From Bradysia coprophila (Eukaryota > Arthropoda > Insecta > Diptera > Sciaridae), in contig NW_023503555.1 in the NCBI RefSeq assembly GCF_014529535.1, forward strand, positions 1,674,001-1,738,000: 64,000 nt of DNA, in the 5' to 3' direction. Shown here piece by piece: positions 11,831-24,681 of this stretch. Below the pieces are notes generated by a model. It did not search any database. It worked only from the letters and a program-made list of their open reading frames with translations, and had not been told where the DNA came from. The position numbers and the translations under genes are program-made. Each line of letters opens with the position of its first letter. Within the stretch, counting starts at the first letter, position 1.

Positions 11831-12530
11831 GCGAAGTACTTTATTAGGCTCTAGATGTGTAAATATGACGCGAGGCCGCAGGCGCAGGCGGTGTGTCATA
11901 ATACACACCATGAGCCTAATAAAGTATTTTAATGTGTAGGCATCCTGTACGTTGTATTTACATTGTCTGCGATGAGAATGTAAATGAAACTTACATGTTA
12001 GACTTTTCGATGATTTACAAGCTATGCGCGATCATTTACATGCACTGGTAGGAAATTTTTCGATGATTTTGTTTATGTTTTCACTTCTCACAAACCACGA
12101 TATAAATTGGAATTTACACTGGCAAAACTATTTTTTGGTACACGTGCCATCGATACAATTAAGAAAACACTAAAATCACCACTGAATTTACAATTTGAAA
12201 CAACAAAATCAAAAAAAATCACTGAAACTGAGAATGACAACAATAAAGAAGTCAAATAAGTAAAATGAAAATGAAATTTTAGTGCAAAATGTTTAGAAGT
12301 GGAAAGGTTCCGAAATGCTGCTTTTATGCAAAATTGTTTCGTAGTTTTCATCTTAGACAATGTAAATACAACGCACAGGATGCCTACACATTAAAGAACA
12401 GTACAGAAGAGCCTATGTGAATGAGTAATACATGTGTGCGAAATTAGGCGGTTCGCCTTCGGCTCACACGCCACAAACATCGCACACATGTATTACTCAT
12501 TTACATAGGCTCTGCTGTAATCTACTATTG
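11831..12530. mobile_element. 700-bp double-hairpin element
   Basis: Two hairpins lie near the ends. The left has 18-bp arms (11835-11852 and 11912-11929, ACTTTATTAGGCTC) around a GC-rich loop GCGAGGCCGCAGGCGCAGG. The right has about 33-bp arms (12408-12441 and 12481-12513) around a loop with GGCGGTTCGCCTTCGGC. Internal inverted copies of TGTGTAGGCATCCTGT and TGTATTTACATTGTC lie at 11933-11968 and 12356-12391. CATCGAGT flanks both sides (11823-11830 and 12531-12538), a possible 8-bp target duplication, though the extreme ends are not clear inverted repeats. Internal reading frames are not convincing. Confidence 0.65.
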
Positions 12531-12539
12531 CATCGAGTT

Positions 12540-13290
12540 GCATACAACGTTTTATGCCACAGAGGCATCTATAGTTTGCAAATTTCGTATATTATGATGC
12601 TGAGTGGCATAAATATTTATTTGATGTCACCATCGCTTAACGCCGTACAATCTGCTGGAAGGATTATGGGTTTGGATTTGGAATGACACTGATAACGATA
12701 TCAAGAATACAATTGTTGTTGTTATGCGTCAGTTAGGTCAGGATTCATAAGAAATTGGTGGAAAATGCGATGGTAATTACGAAATAGAACAACAATGCGA
12801 ATAGAAGGGGGGTCACTCAAAAATGATTTTAGTGAAATGATCTAGAAACTTTTAGGCCGTTGCTAATTGCCCATGCGCCCGCAAATGACTGTTTTTACGA
12901 GATAAACATTTATATATTGTTAGTGAATTTGCTAAAAAAATGTGAAAATAGCGTAGAAAAATATAAATGAAAGAGTAAAGGAATCAAGGAAAAGTGAACA
13001 ACTTTTATTTCTAAACTTCAGGCCTACGGTAGCCTATCAAATTATTATCAAATTTTGTTGTTATTATAATACCCTCTCTAGCAAACAAACTTCGTTTTGA
13101 TGCTGTCAAAATACCACCTCATTCCTTTGTTTGTAGATAATCATAAACTGCTGACTAATTTTAAATTTTACTATTTTAGTGTACTGTTTTGGCCAATGTT
13201 TCCTCCTGTTACATTTTGTAAAGTGAATCATTTCACACTTTCAGTTTATTGTATTACAATTTCTAAAAGATATCGTTCTCTTCGTAAGTT
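12540..13290. other. Intergenic, no gene seen
   Basis: AT-rich sequence without recognisable coding, splice or element structure. The longest frames have no family likeness. Confidence 0.4.
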
Positions 13291-13294
13291 ACAT

Positions 13295-13515
13295 AGTGCA
13301 AAAAGGAGTACGAGCTTCCTCGTCGAATTTTGTAAAAGACAGCATGATCTCCATGTGTCATATTACGTAATAGGGAGCATAAGCTCAATGTGTAACATTT
13401 TGTAAAAGGAAGCATTAGCTCCTTGCGTCACATTTTGTAAAAAGGAACATAAGCTCATCTAGTACCAAATTCTCTAAAAGGTGGAATGCGTTATATTTTG
13501 TAAAAGGAGTATAGA
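13295..13515. repeat. Degenerate tandem repeat, unit about 36 bp
   Basis: Six to seven diverged units of the form TTTTGTAAAAGGAGCATAAG followed by CTCCATGTGTCACA. An isolated unit remains at about 13765-13795. Divergence is high, so the array is old. It overlaps a chance 102-codon frame (13097-13405). Confidence 0.6.
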
Positions 13516-13519
13516 CTAA

Positions 13520-15296
13520 ACAGCCTCGATGAAGCGGGTAACAGTGGCAGAGACGGAAATTTGCGACATGAGAAAATGCGACAAAGTGGTTCTGTCGTAA
13601 AATTTGGAATTTTTTTAGCGCAACATTTTTGAATGTGAAGTTTTTAGAATTGGATTTAATTGATTGAATGCCAAAAATAATCAAAATATTCCTAAGTAAA
13701 GCTCACTACAGCTCAAACCTTGTCTGAAAGGATAGAATCTAATTTAAATCAGGTTGGTTAGACTCCTGCTCCATGTGTCACATTTTGTATTATACTTTGT
13801 AAGTGAAAGAAAATCAAATAAATTGTTTTTTTTTTGTTACGAAAACAATTATCACCGATAATTTTCTTAAGGCCTTTTTTAGCGAATTCGAATCCACGTC
13901 TAAATCGTTTAAAGAGCCTTTAAACATGAATAGGGAAAAATAACTATTTAAAAATGAAAATAGGGATTTGCGCGGGCGAATAGTCTATAACATGGTATTC
14001 GCCCGCGCGGGCAAATAGTCACTACTTTTACTTCTAAATATTGTTTCGTTGCTTTGTTGAGTAAAATACCTTGCTGTGGTATAATTTGTTTATCCACTCG
14101 TAGACCTTCCTCCTTGGACACACAATTAAAGAAGATTTACCGATGAGTGAAAACATTCTCATTGTTGATCTTTCTGGGCTCGTGTATGATTTGTAACTCT
14201 TCGATTCGTATTTTCTATTGGTCCAAATGCAATTAGGTTTATTGGCGAAATTTTCTGAAAAAATTTACCGAAAAATTTGCGGCAAATTTTTCACTAAAAC
14301 GTATTTTATTTGGGCCAGGTTGATATAATGGCTCACGAAAATAACTCCACCCAAAAGATATTACTAAGCTGATGACAATTATATTAGCAATAGTGCGCTA
14401 ATTTATATGCTCTGACCGAAGTCGGTAAATGCAAAATATCTAACTCCGTGCGCTGGGAGGATTTGAGGAATTTGATTTTAAAAACATTCTAGAATGTGTG
14501 TCCGATGTCGGCAAGGCCATTTTCCAAAGTATCCATCTCACTCATTTTTGTCTATATGTTGATGTTTCCATTTTCAGCTATTTTTAAGTAGCGTGAACTA
14601 TGTCCATGAACAGGCATGGACTGGCTATATGGTTAATCGGGTAATGGCCGAAGAGTTTTTAGATTTTTTTTTTTGTATGAGCCAAGGGATTTTCAAAGAC
14701 TTTCGCCCCGAATGGCCTTTAGAGAGCCAGTCTGAATAAAACAAATTTTTGATTTTTTTTACTTCACCGTCACATGAATGATGAATTTATTTCAAATAAA
14801 AATTCTTAAAACGGACATTCAATATGAGATTATCATCAATGTGTTGCTCTAAACAACACCGTTATTATAGAGAAAAACAAACAAAAAATTCATTCGGAAA
14901 ATTCGTAACATTAAATAGAATATTTTCCAGTAAAACATTTAGTAAAAATACACAACTGAATTGGTACCGACTATGTGTGTCCAGACTACCAATTGCGCCA
15001 AATATATACGCTACAAAAACGACGACAACGATATTACAATCGGGAAATTTGGACATTTTCTCTTAAGATTAAAGTTTTTTTGATTGATTCCAATTAGAAA
15101 TTTGAGTGTTGTGGAGGCATCGGGATGACTATAGTTCTAATGAATTAGGGGACACAACAGCCAACGACTTTAAATCTCTTCAAAAATGATTATTTTCCGT
15201 TAAACTCTCCTTATTTCTACATCCAACACACACTGTCTGGCAGACCACTCCAAATTCTCTCTCTCCCTCTCTTTCTATCTATCTCTATCCCTTTCT
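13520..15296. other. Intergenic region downstream of the acyl-CoA oxidase gene
   Basis: No gene is supported. At 13930-14030 an inverted pair with CGCGGGCGAATAGTC sits in AT-rich DNA (GGGCGAATAGTC and its GACTATTCGCCC-like partner). A TTTATT at about 14786 could be a minus-strand poly(A) signal for the acyl-CoA oxidase but is far from the stop. A CT-rich run (TCTCTCCCTCTC) lies at about 15257-15300. Confidence 0.4.
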
Positions 15297-18283
15297 TTAC
15301 AGTTTCGATTTCGGTGGAATGACCACATCCTGCCACCAGCTGGCGCGCTCCAGTGCTCCTGGATTTGTCATAAATTCGTGCTGTAGATTTTGGTACAACT
15401 AAACGAAACGAATGGGGACAATTAGGGGGGAAACGAATGAATGGAAAATTTTCAAATTCAGCCTACCAATCCGTCCGATTTTCCCAATACTGAATTCAGT
15501 GCAAAGTCTGGTGGTGCCAATGCATCTACAATCGATACCGATACGTCCTTGATGTCACTGCAACATTGAAGCAAATTATTTCGAATAGTGTCCACGAACG
15601 ATGCACCGGTGGCAAAGTTTCCCTGAAAAGAAAAAAAAACAGTTCAGTTAACGACATGGGCCTCTATTGGAGCTACAAGTTCCCCGACAACAAACTGGTA
15701 AAGTTCAATGATTTGCCCTGGTGGACTGGTGGACCAGTTAAAATTGTTAAACACTCACCTGGTAGAACGTTGTCATATGCTTATCTATGCACCAGTATCC
15801 GTAAATGAGGAAGATGGTATGCAAGTACGGCTTCAAATCCGGAGTAACATCACTCTTCGTCAAACGTTTTCTGAAAACCAAGCTCAACATTAACGGACAA
15901 CCGTCAAAGACACCAATTTCAACGACTCACTGGAAGCTTTTCAATGCATAATACTCGGCGTATGCACGCGTCAAATCTCTTGCTTTGTATACTTGCACAT
16001 TGTTTCGGGCAGCGAACCGATGAATGCCTTGCTCTACCTTTTCGGCCATTGTCTTTGAAATGTTCTGTAGCAACCAGCACATTAGCCATTCATAGCAGCA
16101 GATTATAACTAAAACGAAATAAGCTCGGTCAACAGGTCCATGGATCGGCGGTTGTATTGACTTACATTCGAAACTATTCACGTCGCACTTCGTCAATATG
16201 TTCTCGAAATTGAAGCCAGTAATTTCGTTGCGATTTTTAATGAAATTGGCCGTTCCAGCTGGACTTTCAACGCCGTTTTCCCATTGTCGAATCAACCAAT
16301 TGGATGCCTGTTGTCCCAACACATTATTGTCTCCTTCGTATGTTACGCATGCGTCGTGATTGTTCCGCAATTCACCCAAATTAGCCGCCTTCAAATATCC
16401 GTGACCGCCACACGCTTCTCTTTAGATTCGAAATAGTGGAAATTAGGAAATCGAATCGGACGACCTTGTTGTCAAAAGAATTACCTGGCTTCTTGAATAG
16501 CATCTCGGGCAGTCCAAGTCAATAGTGGCTTCGACGAAGAGACTAGGGCATGGATCTCAGACACTTTTTGAGTCTGTACGGATACTGTGGTTAGCAAAGA
16601 GGGAACATTTAGGATAATAAGAGTCTTACCAGCAACTGAAAGCCGTTGGAATCCGCCTGAGATTTCTCAACCGTTTCTAAGTACATATCAGTTAAGGCGA
16701 ACACGGAGACTCGGAACACACAAGCAGCAGCAAGATATGGAAATATTCTCCATTGCTAAAACATAGTGTAACGGCTGTTATGACCTCATCATTCATCGGA
16801 GAATCAAATTTCTCATTTTAACTTACGTGCAACTGATACTCGATAATTGGTACCTCCGGTCCACTTCTATCCGGACCGAACTGTTTACGTAATGCTGCGT
16901 ACCGAATCGAAATAACTGCGGCATGTGACAGTGTTCCCACACTTTCTTGCATAATCCCTAACCGACCAGCCGAGAATGACTCCAATGCTGCACCCAACAT
17001 TTTACCTGCAAGCAATTTGATTCTTAAAACGGGATCCACGCAACGATCGTACAATTTGACTTCACTTACCCGGTTCGGTGAATGCGCTCTCGTATTCTCC
17101 TCCGGGCGTAACATCACCAGTTCGATTCAATAAATTTTCCCGTGGAATGCGATAGTGATTGAACATGACGAAACCGTTGTCAATGCCATTCAAGCCGATT
17201 TTTTCGCCAATATCGCCAACCAGAACACCGGGATATGGTTGCAGTGTGCGAGGATCTCTGATCGGCACAAGGAAACCGTGGAGTCCGTGATTTGTTCCGT
17301 CAGCAGTGTACAGTATCGCGAATAGTAGAGCGAGTGTACAGGTTTTGCCTGTGCGATAAGAACCGAGTTTTTCATATGAAATCCTTGAATCTCTCGAGGA
17401 CAAAAATCAATTACCTAAATTGCCAATCCAACACTTGGCTGCCTCGAAATCGGGTGTGTTGATAATAAATTCCTGTGTCTTTGGATCAAAAGTGGCAGTG
17501 GTTCGAATTAGTTTCGTATTTGAGCCATGAGACACTTCGGTTATGGCCAAGCAAGTGATAATCTACCGGAAAAAAATAAATTAAAAAAGTTTTAAAAAGA
17601 AATGGAATTTTTTTTTGGAATCTATCGGCAGTCAAGTAAAGCACAATCGTCAAATATCGTTTAAGATGCGAGGGAACCACAATTGAGAGCATCTAGACTC
17701 ACCTCTCTATTCCATGCAGCTTTGTAATATTCCAAATGCCGTTCCGATCCCATAGCATTCAGAGCATTGTTGAACAGCCCGATGCCTAATGCTATTTTGA
17801 CCGAAAAGCTCGGACAAATTGAGTGCAGTGCCTCGTTGATGCTCATCAGATATTTGGTCTGCATTGGAAAGTTCAAATTATTTCATTTCCTTGGACGACG
17901 AAATGTCAAACCAATCCCACCTTATGTTTGTAACTTAAGTCATAGATCTCTGGTGGAACTAAATTAAAATCAGTCATTCGGTTCATTTGCATTGCGGCTC
18001 GTCGTTTCTGCTCGTCCGCCGATAAGGTACATCTCGGCTTTGCAAATAGTGGATCGGCTTCGAGGGTGTTCCATGTTTTGTACTGTTGAAAATTTTACCG
18101 GTGAGAGTTTCGGTGAAATAAATGGACTGTAACGAACACAAACCTTAATTTTCAACGAATTTGAATCTTCAAAGATCAGCCGAAGTTTTTTCCAATCAAA
18201 TTTGGCTCGACTTCGGTAGCTGTCTAATGGTCCTTTCGGCAGATCGGGAATGAATGATGTGTCGACGGTTGAAGACATTGTTT
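15297..18283 (-). CDS. ACOX3: Peroxisomal acyl-CoA oxidase, ACOX3 type (691 aa)
   Basis: Thirteen coding exons on the minus strand: 18278-18144, 18082-17921, 17858-17703, 17562-17415, 17348-17070, 17005-16827, 16755-16630, 16573-16485, 16419-16166, 16108-15931, 15870-15759, 15622-15467, 15398-15297 (2076 nt). Start MSSTVDTSF at 18278, five bases inside an exon whose acceptor TTTCACAG ends at 18284; a 5' UTR exon seems to end at 18365. It oxidises acyl-CoA to trans-2-enoyl-CoA with FAD, making H2O2, the first step of peroxisomal beta-oxidation. Seen: [35 protein letters not shown], and TYEGDNN with the likely catalytic Glu453. The C-terminus is SKL, a peroxisomal import signal. TEVSHGSNT and LRNNHD..YEGDNN favour the pristanoyl (ACOX3) branch over ACOX1. 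Confidence 0.95.
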
Positions 18284-18539
18284 CTGTGAAAGGATAAAAA
18301 TGAATTTGTTATCTCATTAGTCATTTCAAGTTTGGTGCGGATGTCATTATAGTTATTTGTTTACCGAGAGAAATTTCAACAAAATTTGGAAATTGGATTT
18401 TCTCGGGTGACTTATCAACTTTTCTTCCTTAGTTGAACAAATAACCAGTTCATATGTGCGAGGTGTGATCACGCGACGCGTTTTAATTAATGAAACAAAA
18501 TCATCAATTGTTACAACATTTTACCTCCCCTATCAAAAC

Positions 18540-18990
18540 ATGAGGTGAGAAAATAGACTCTTTCTGTCTCAAACTGTCATCAGACAAAACGTCACTTTCT
18601 CAAGGCCTTTTTAGTGAAGACATGATTTTCTCTATTCGTCTAATGACTCTTCGGTGGAGAAGATGTCTAATTTCTCAGCCTTTTCTCTCCTGTGGGAAGA
18701 AATAGTAGATTTCATCCTGTTTGAAACTTTTTATTTTGCCAAGTGTGGTGTTTGCACTTCAATCCGAGGGTGAGGACGTGAGAAAATAAAATGTTTCTTT
18801 CGCGAACTGTCATTTTGTTTTTGCTTTCGAAAATGTTTTAAACGAAGTGATGTTTTTGTTCCGTAAAGAAATAGTTATTGTCGAAGATGTCACCGAGAAA
18901 ATGTAGATAAACACAATGTTTTTCAAAGCAAAGGCTTTCGAAGTTTCAAGGGATAGGCAAAATAACTATTATCTCGCCCGCATCTTAAAA
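18540..18990. repeat. Diverged interspersed repeat, related to 1140-1600
   Basis: Shares GAGAAAATA runs, the block GTTTCT..CGAACTGTCATTTTG and the end block AAGGCTTTCGAAGTTTCAAG with 1140-1600. It lies upstream of the acyl-CoA oxidase. No ORF. Confidence 0.5.
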
Positions 18991-19041
18991 AATGGTTAAC
19001 TCATGAATAACGTTGTGATCACCTAGGGGAAAATTAGAAAA

Positions 19042-19191
19042 TTCCATTGTAATCGACCGGTGGTACAATACTTTTTTTTACCTGGAAGCCAGACTAATTC
19101 CAGGATTGGCGTTATCAAACAATCATTCAATATTCCGTTCAATATTCCAGGTAAAATAAAGTTTTGTCCAACCGGTCGATTATAATGTTTG
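19042..19191. repeat. 150-bp inverted repeat, 44-bp arms
   Basis: Arms 19042-19085 and 19147-19191 are inverted copies sharing CCAGGTAAAAtAAAGT and CCGGTCGATTA. Part of the arm (TTCCAGGTAAAATAACG) recurs again at 19217-19240, followed by GGCTCTCGCTTCGCTCTGG. Probably a decayed MITE. Confidence 0.6.
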
Positions 19192-19244
19192 TACCTTCGG
19201 AATATTGAGTGTGTTTTCCAGGTAAAATAACGTTTTGTACCTTT

Positions 19245-22200
19245 ACGGCTCTCGCTTCGCTCTGGACATAAACTTTGTTCTTGTTTAAATTTCCAATTTT
19301 TTCCTAAGTACACAAATGTCTTCATGGCAAGACCAATCTACAAAGTATGAATTCATTATGAATTGCGGACGATTTGTAACAATTAAATATTTAGACGAAA
19401 ATATGTTGAGACATTTGATTAACATTTGACACGCTGTGCCACCTTATATTAGTATCGTTTGCTGAAATGAATGTTCGGCGAAATACGATACGTTATTCTA
19501 GAACAACTTTTTCGTCAATTGACTCTACTGCATAATATGCACTGATAAATAGGAAATTCGCTTGTTGATTTATTTCGTTTCATTAAAACTTATTTCTGAT
19601 AGACACGATATAGGTCATGCATTTTACATGGGTTTTTTTACGCTATTGATGTAATCTCAATTGGACTGCTCTCGGAAATCAAGCTATAGTACTCTCTACT
19701 AGCATTTCCAATTATCAACTCGATTTAATCATCGATTTTCCCGAATTCGATCCTATCAAATTTTTAATTTAGCTTTCAACCTCTGAACAGGTCGGAAATT
19801 CCACAATGTGCTGGAAACACACCTAAAAACGTGACCTTAAATGATTCAGATTGAGTCAGGGGCATCGATATTATTTAGGGTAGATAAGCAAACACAAAGA
19901 ACGTTTGTGCGGAAAGACTGCATGAAAGTATGTGTAACGTAGCTTGAGTGGACGTTGTAAGAAAGCGCGCGGATTAAAGTCATATATATTTGAAAATCCT
20001 AACGTCCCTTTCCTTCTTGAATGTACTCTTTAATATCGCTTCGCTTTATTTTGTGTTGTGATTGAAATTTTGTGTCATTGTGTCTGTGATATATTTCCGA
20101 ATTTTCGTTCCTCTCGTGTGCCAATCTACCCTATATTATATCGATGGTCAGGGGTTAGAAGTAACAAAAATCATCAAAATTAATCCCACGGGCCTGACAC
20201 TATTCACGCTACTTTTCATTTTTTAAATGCTGCTATTCATAGAGTGTCCAGCCCGTGATTAATCCAGACAATAACAGAATTGATAAATAACAATTGCTGC
20301 GATATGAAATCATCATAAATCAATGTCTTCGATGTCACCAGAACTACTGTCAACGTCGGTTAAATTTAGACATAACATTGCTTCAGCTGTTGTACTCATA
20401 ACTCATACAAACAAAAGTGCTTATACGTCGTACTACGGATGAGAAATAGCTGATACAAATTCATGTCTAAATTTCGCTGACGTTCACTGTAGGTATTTCT
20501 CATTCTAGCTGAAGTTAACTGAGAATCACTTTGCTTAGTTATTTGAACATCATACGCTAATAATAGAAAGTCAATGAACAGCACAGCTTTGGCAGGCTAT
20601 ATACGGATTTAATTGCCGCTTTATAAATAATAAATAGACCAAGTCAAGTCCAAAAATAGATTGAACTCAATTAATTGCATGTCTTGTCATATTTGAACGA
20701 TAATAAATGAAACGATCACATCATTCAAACTGACATAATCGTGATAAATTGAAGATCATCAGGTATATGAGTGGTAAACGATAAGCGGTACTAAACAACT
20801 GAAACAAAGTGACATCATTCTGTGTTCAGAATTTGTCAATAGATTCAACAAACATTAACCGAAAACAAACACCAGGTCAAAACACCATACAATGTGAGTG
20901 TTCAATCGATTTTTAATTACATTCATGTTTTGGAGTTTTGGTTTTTATGAAATTACCGGGCGATATCCGTTTTTCTCAATAGCTACTAGTTAGTGGTCAT
21001 TGAAAATAGATTAGTTCACGGTAAACTCGAATCGATCAGAACAGAAAATTTCGATCGATACCTTCCTAGAATCCTATATATAACAACTCAAACGTGGCAA
21101 AGGTATTCTGTCGAATGAAAATTAATTTTTTCTCTTCAACAAAAGTTTTTGTTTCTCTTCAAAAAAAAAAAATTGTTTCAAAACCTCTATACAGACGGAT
21201 ATTAGTATTCATAGTGTTTGACTGATTTGGTAAAGTTATGCCATTCGATACACATGGTAACATGTAGGTATTTTTCAGCTATATACAGTATTCTGTGCAA
21301 GTACGATACATTACTCATCGCTTCAGTTCAATTCAATTGATCAACGTAACTGATTGATATAATTGTGTTCGCGTTATCAAATACATATTCGAAAAATGCA
21401 GCCGTCGAATGAAAAATGTAAATTTTATTGGAACAATTAATATAAGTGCACCGAAAGGCACAAATATAATGCACGAATGCAAACACTCGAAACACACTTG
21501 TCACAGGAAGTATAACGGCCACATTTCGATGGAATCAATAAATTTGAATTGAATGTTTAACATTTCACCTTCACAGTCATTTTTATTTGTGGATATGATT
21601 GGTATTCGATCTATTGTGATAAAGGCGTCCCCGGTTGATTAGCGAAACGTGCGAATGTGCAAATATTTTTGTTCAAGATCACACATTGATTGATACAACG
21701 TTTTTCAGAATTTTTTTGCGGTTTAGTATCGGTTATCTGAGCGCTGCTTAAACCGGTAAAACTTGAATTAGCAACGTGTCGGAAGATTTTAAAGTCTTTT
21801 ATCGACATCTAAACATAGAAGATTGATTGGAAGATTTTAGTGAAGGTTTATTCTTTGGTAGTATTCGGTGTCAGTGATTATGTAGCTCTTGGAAGCAATT
21901 CAATTCGTTTTAGTTCAATCAAAAGGGAAATAACGCAATAGAATGTTGGGACAAGATCGAAAATAGGTCGAAACAGATGTGACAGCTGTTTTTCCCCCAC
22001 GAAACAATAGCATCAATTTATAACAACAAAGATGACAGTTCTGGGTAAAAATGTTCATTTTCTTCCCTCTTGTGTTTACATGGACGAAATTACAAATTTC
22101 TGTCCCTCGAACGGTTACTTTTGTTTTGGTGTAACAAATTGATTCATGGAGAAAATAGGAAATTTTAACTTGATAGATTAACGGCCCTCGCTCCCCGCAA

Positions 22201-24680
22201 AACTTTGTTCTTGTTGGAATTTTCTATTTGCTTCTCTCGGCAAACAAACAACAGTTTTTGGAGAACTGTTCATGGATTTCCATCCATATAAGCGCGTTAA
22301 AAAAAAATCCATCGAAAATCCGACCTGAACCCAACTGAGACCGGACCCGAATGAAAATTTTGAAATCGAAAAATCTGATAAAAGGGCTCGAAACGGGCAG
22401 GACTTTTAAAACGTTCGGGTAACCTGCTTTTCTCTAATTGGGATCTTTAAACCTATATTTCCATACCATTCCAATCATATTTGGTACTCAAAGTTCAGAT
22501 GTTCTTTCTTCTTGAATGTTATTAAGATCAAACAGCTGAGAAACACTATCGAAAATATTTACAATAAAAACCTCACTTACCACAAGACTCCACTGAGAAG
22601 TCATTCGTTTTTAGCCAAACGGTACAGAGAGTGTTAATTGGCCGACCTCTAATTTATGTACGCGGACCAGAATTAATTCAAATTCAACTTGACTAAGGTC
22701 TACACAGTGAAGATGTAAATCAATGAAAACATTTATTTGAATTAGCAGTCTTATAAGTTCGACTAGTGTAGAAAAGTGTGAGGAGTACGACTGCCGTTAA
22801 TCAACTAATTAGACATTGAGTTAAAGATGAACTTAAATAAATAAATCGACATCTGACATGTTGTGTGGATATAGAGACCGTATATTTAACTAATGATCAC
22901 AGAACAGATGATTTTTACACTCCTCCTTCTCATGCTCACCGAAAATGTTTTTCAACAAAAAGCCAATTATGAAGTGCACGAAACGAAATGTGTGTCTACC
23001 TGTCTATAACAACGTTCACACTGTCCTTACCTGTACCCTTTCTTATCTTACGTATGTAAATGACATAAAATAGAAGGTCAATTACCTGGGGCGAAAGTTA
23101 TTTCAGCCGAAATTTCCCAAAAATCTGAGTGCAAGGCATGTTTTACTGGGGTGTAGAATTTGGAACAGTCGGCTATTTACGAGTTGCTGTTCATGGTATT
23201 ATTTATTCTAGTTCGTTATAACGCATAACCGTCATTACACAATTGTGGTCAGCAGTCTCAACTGTTCGAAAACTGTGCTAACTGTTCGAACTGGAAGACT
23301 CAACAGTGTATTTGTAGATTTACTCACCTACACGCTTGTGTGGGTTAATTAACCGGCAAATACACAATTGATTTAAACAATAACATAATGCCAGCTGGTA
23401 AAAGACCAGCTGTTACAAATTCTGCACTCCACTGAAATTTACCCAGTGCAACGCATTTTTCTTCTATGTCAAATTTATTTGTCTTACTAATTCCACCAAA
23501 ATGAATTTAACCGCAGAACCAGAATCGAATTTTTGCGGAAATTACCTCCCGACGGAGATCCAAAAAAAAATTATCAAATTCCGAACCCACCGCCAATTCA
23601 CAACAGACCGAAAAATTCTTTCATCAACAAGTTGGTTTATCAATGGAAAAATGATACACCGGGGAGAGGTGATAATGCTCTCAAGTGAGAGAAGATAGCG
23701 AAAGAGAGCGTTCTACAGTTTCCCAGTCCACATTCATTTCTTATCACCAAATAAAATGTAAAACAATACGATACGATAATTGTAGGTACTTCCACTCTTC
23801 CACATGAAAAAATGGTCCCATTAAATCACTGAAAAATTTCTGGGGTTTTCAGACTGTGTAAATTGCTCAATTAACTTCAGATTAGATAAGATTGTTATAC
23901 GGAAAAGCGGAACGTGCATCCACACTGCGTGATTGTGGATACCCACATTAATCGTGTTTCTTATCATACGATGCATATTGGTCATGATGTAAATAAAATG
24001 TTAAGTAATTTTCGTGGACGAGTTTATCGTTCATCGTGTGTATATGAAACATTCTTTTTGTCATGCGAGATATCAATATAATAAGAATGTATCTCTATAT
24101 AAGCAATGACGACATACAACACCGACATGAATGTGGAACTCACCCAAACAAAAATATTGATGACTCGTGACGGAAAAATGAAGACACAAAAAATGTAATT
24201 TTTCTGGTCGTATTCACTGTACTCGTTCTTTCGAAGCAGAAATGAAATTTGTACAAAACATCAAAATATGGAACTGTATTTACACAATCGCGTACACTTT
24301 GAACAAAATTCAGATACAGCACTTTCGGCGTCACGTTCCAATGGAAAACGAATTGAAATTACAAATGCCGGTTATTTCAAGGTTTTACTTCTTTTTTTGC
24401 TACATAAACACTCACAGAACGAAAAAAAAAATATTGCAGGGTAGAGAAGCCGAAACAATATCCAATCAGCAGCACACATTCACCGCCCGAGTAATGAAAA
24501 CTGAATTGATGAATGGTATAAGTGACAAAATATACCGAAAAAACGCGTGAGGAAAACTTAAATTGAGAGAATTTTTACTCGATAAACTCTCTCTCCGAAC
24601 ACCACATGGCCTTATCGTATATGCACGTACAAAAAGGTACAAAACGAGCCGTCATAACAGTCGGAGCGTTTGGTGCGACT
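19245..24680. other. Long non-coding stretch between the acyl-CoA oxidase and SPoCk
   Basis: No coding exon is recognised. At about 20894 the sequence ACCATACAAT is followed by a good donor GTGAGT. Because upstream untranslated exons are common in SPoCk-like genes, this could be a 5' UTR exon of SPoCk, but there is no direct proof. At 22010-22250 there are blocks related to the 1140-1600/18540-18990 repeats (AACTTTGTTCTTGTTGGAAT). A short hairpin AGCTGGTAAAAGACCAGCT lies near 23392. Confidence 0.35.
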
Positions 24681-24681
24681 G

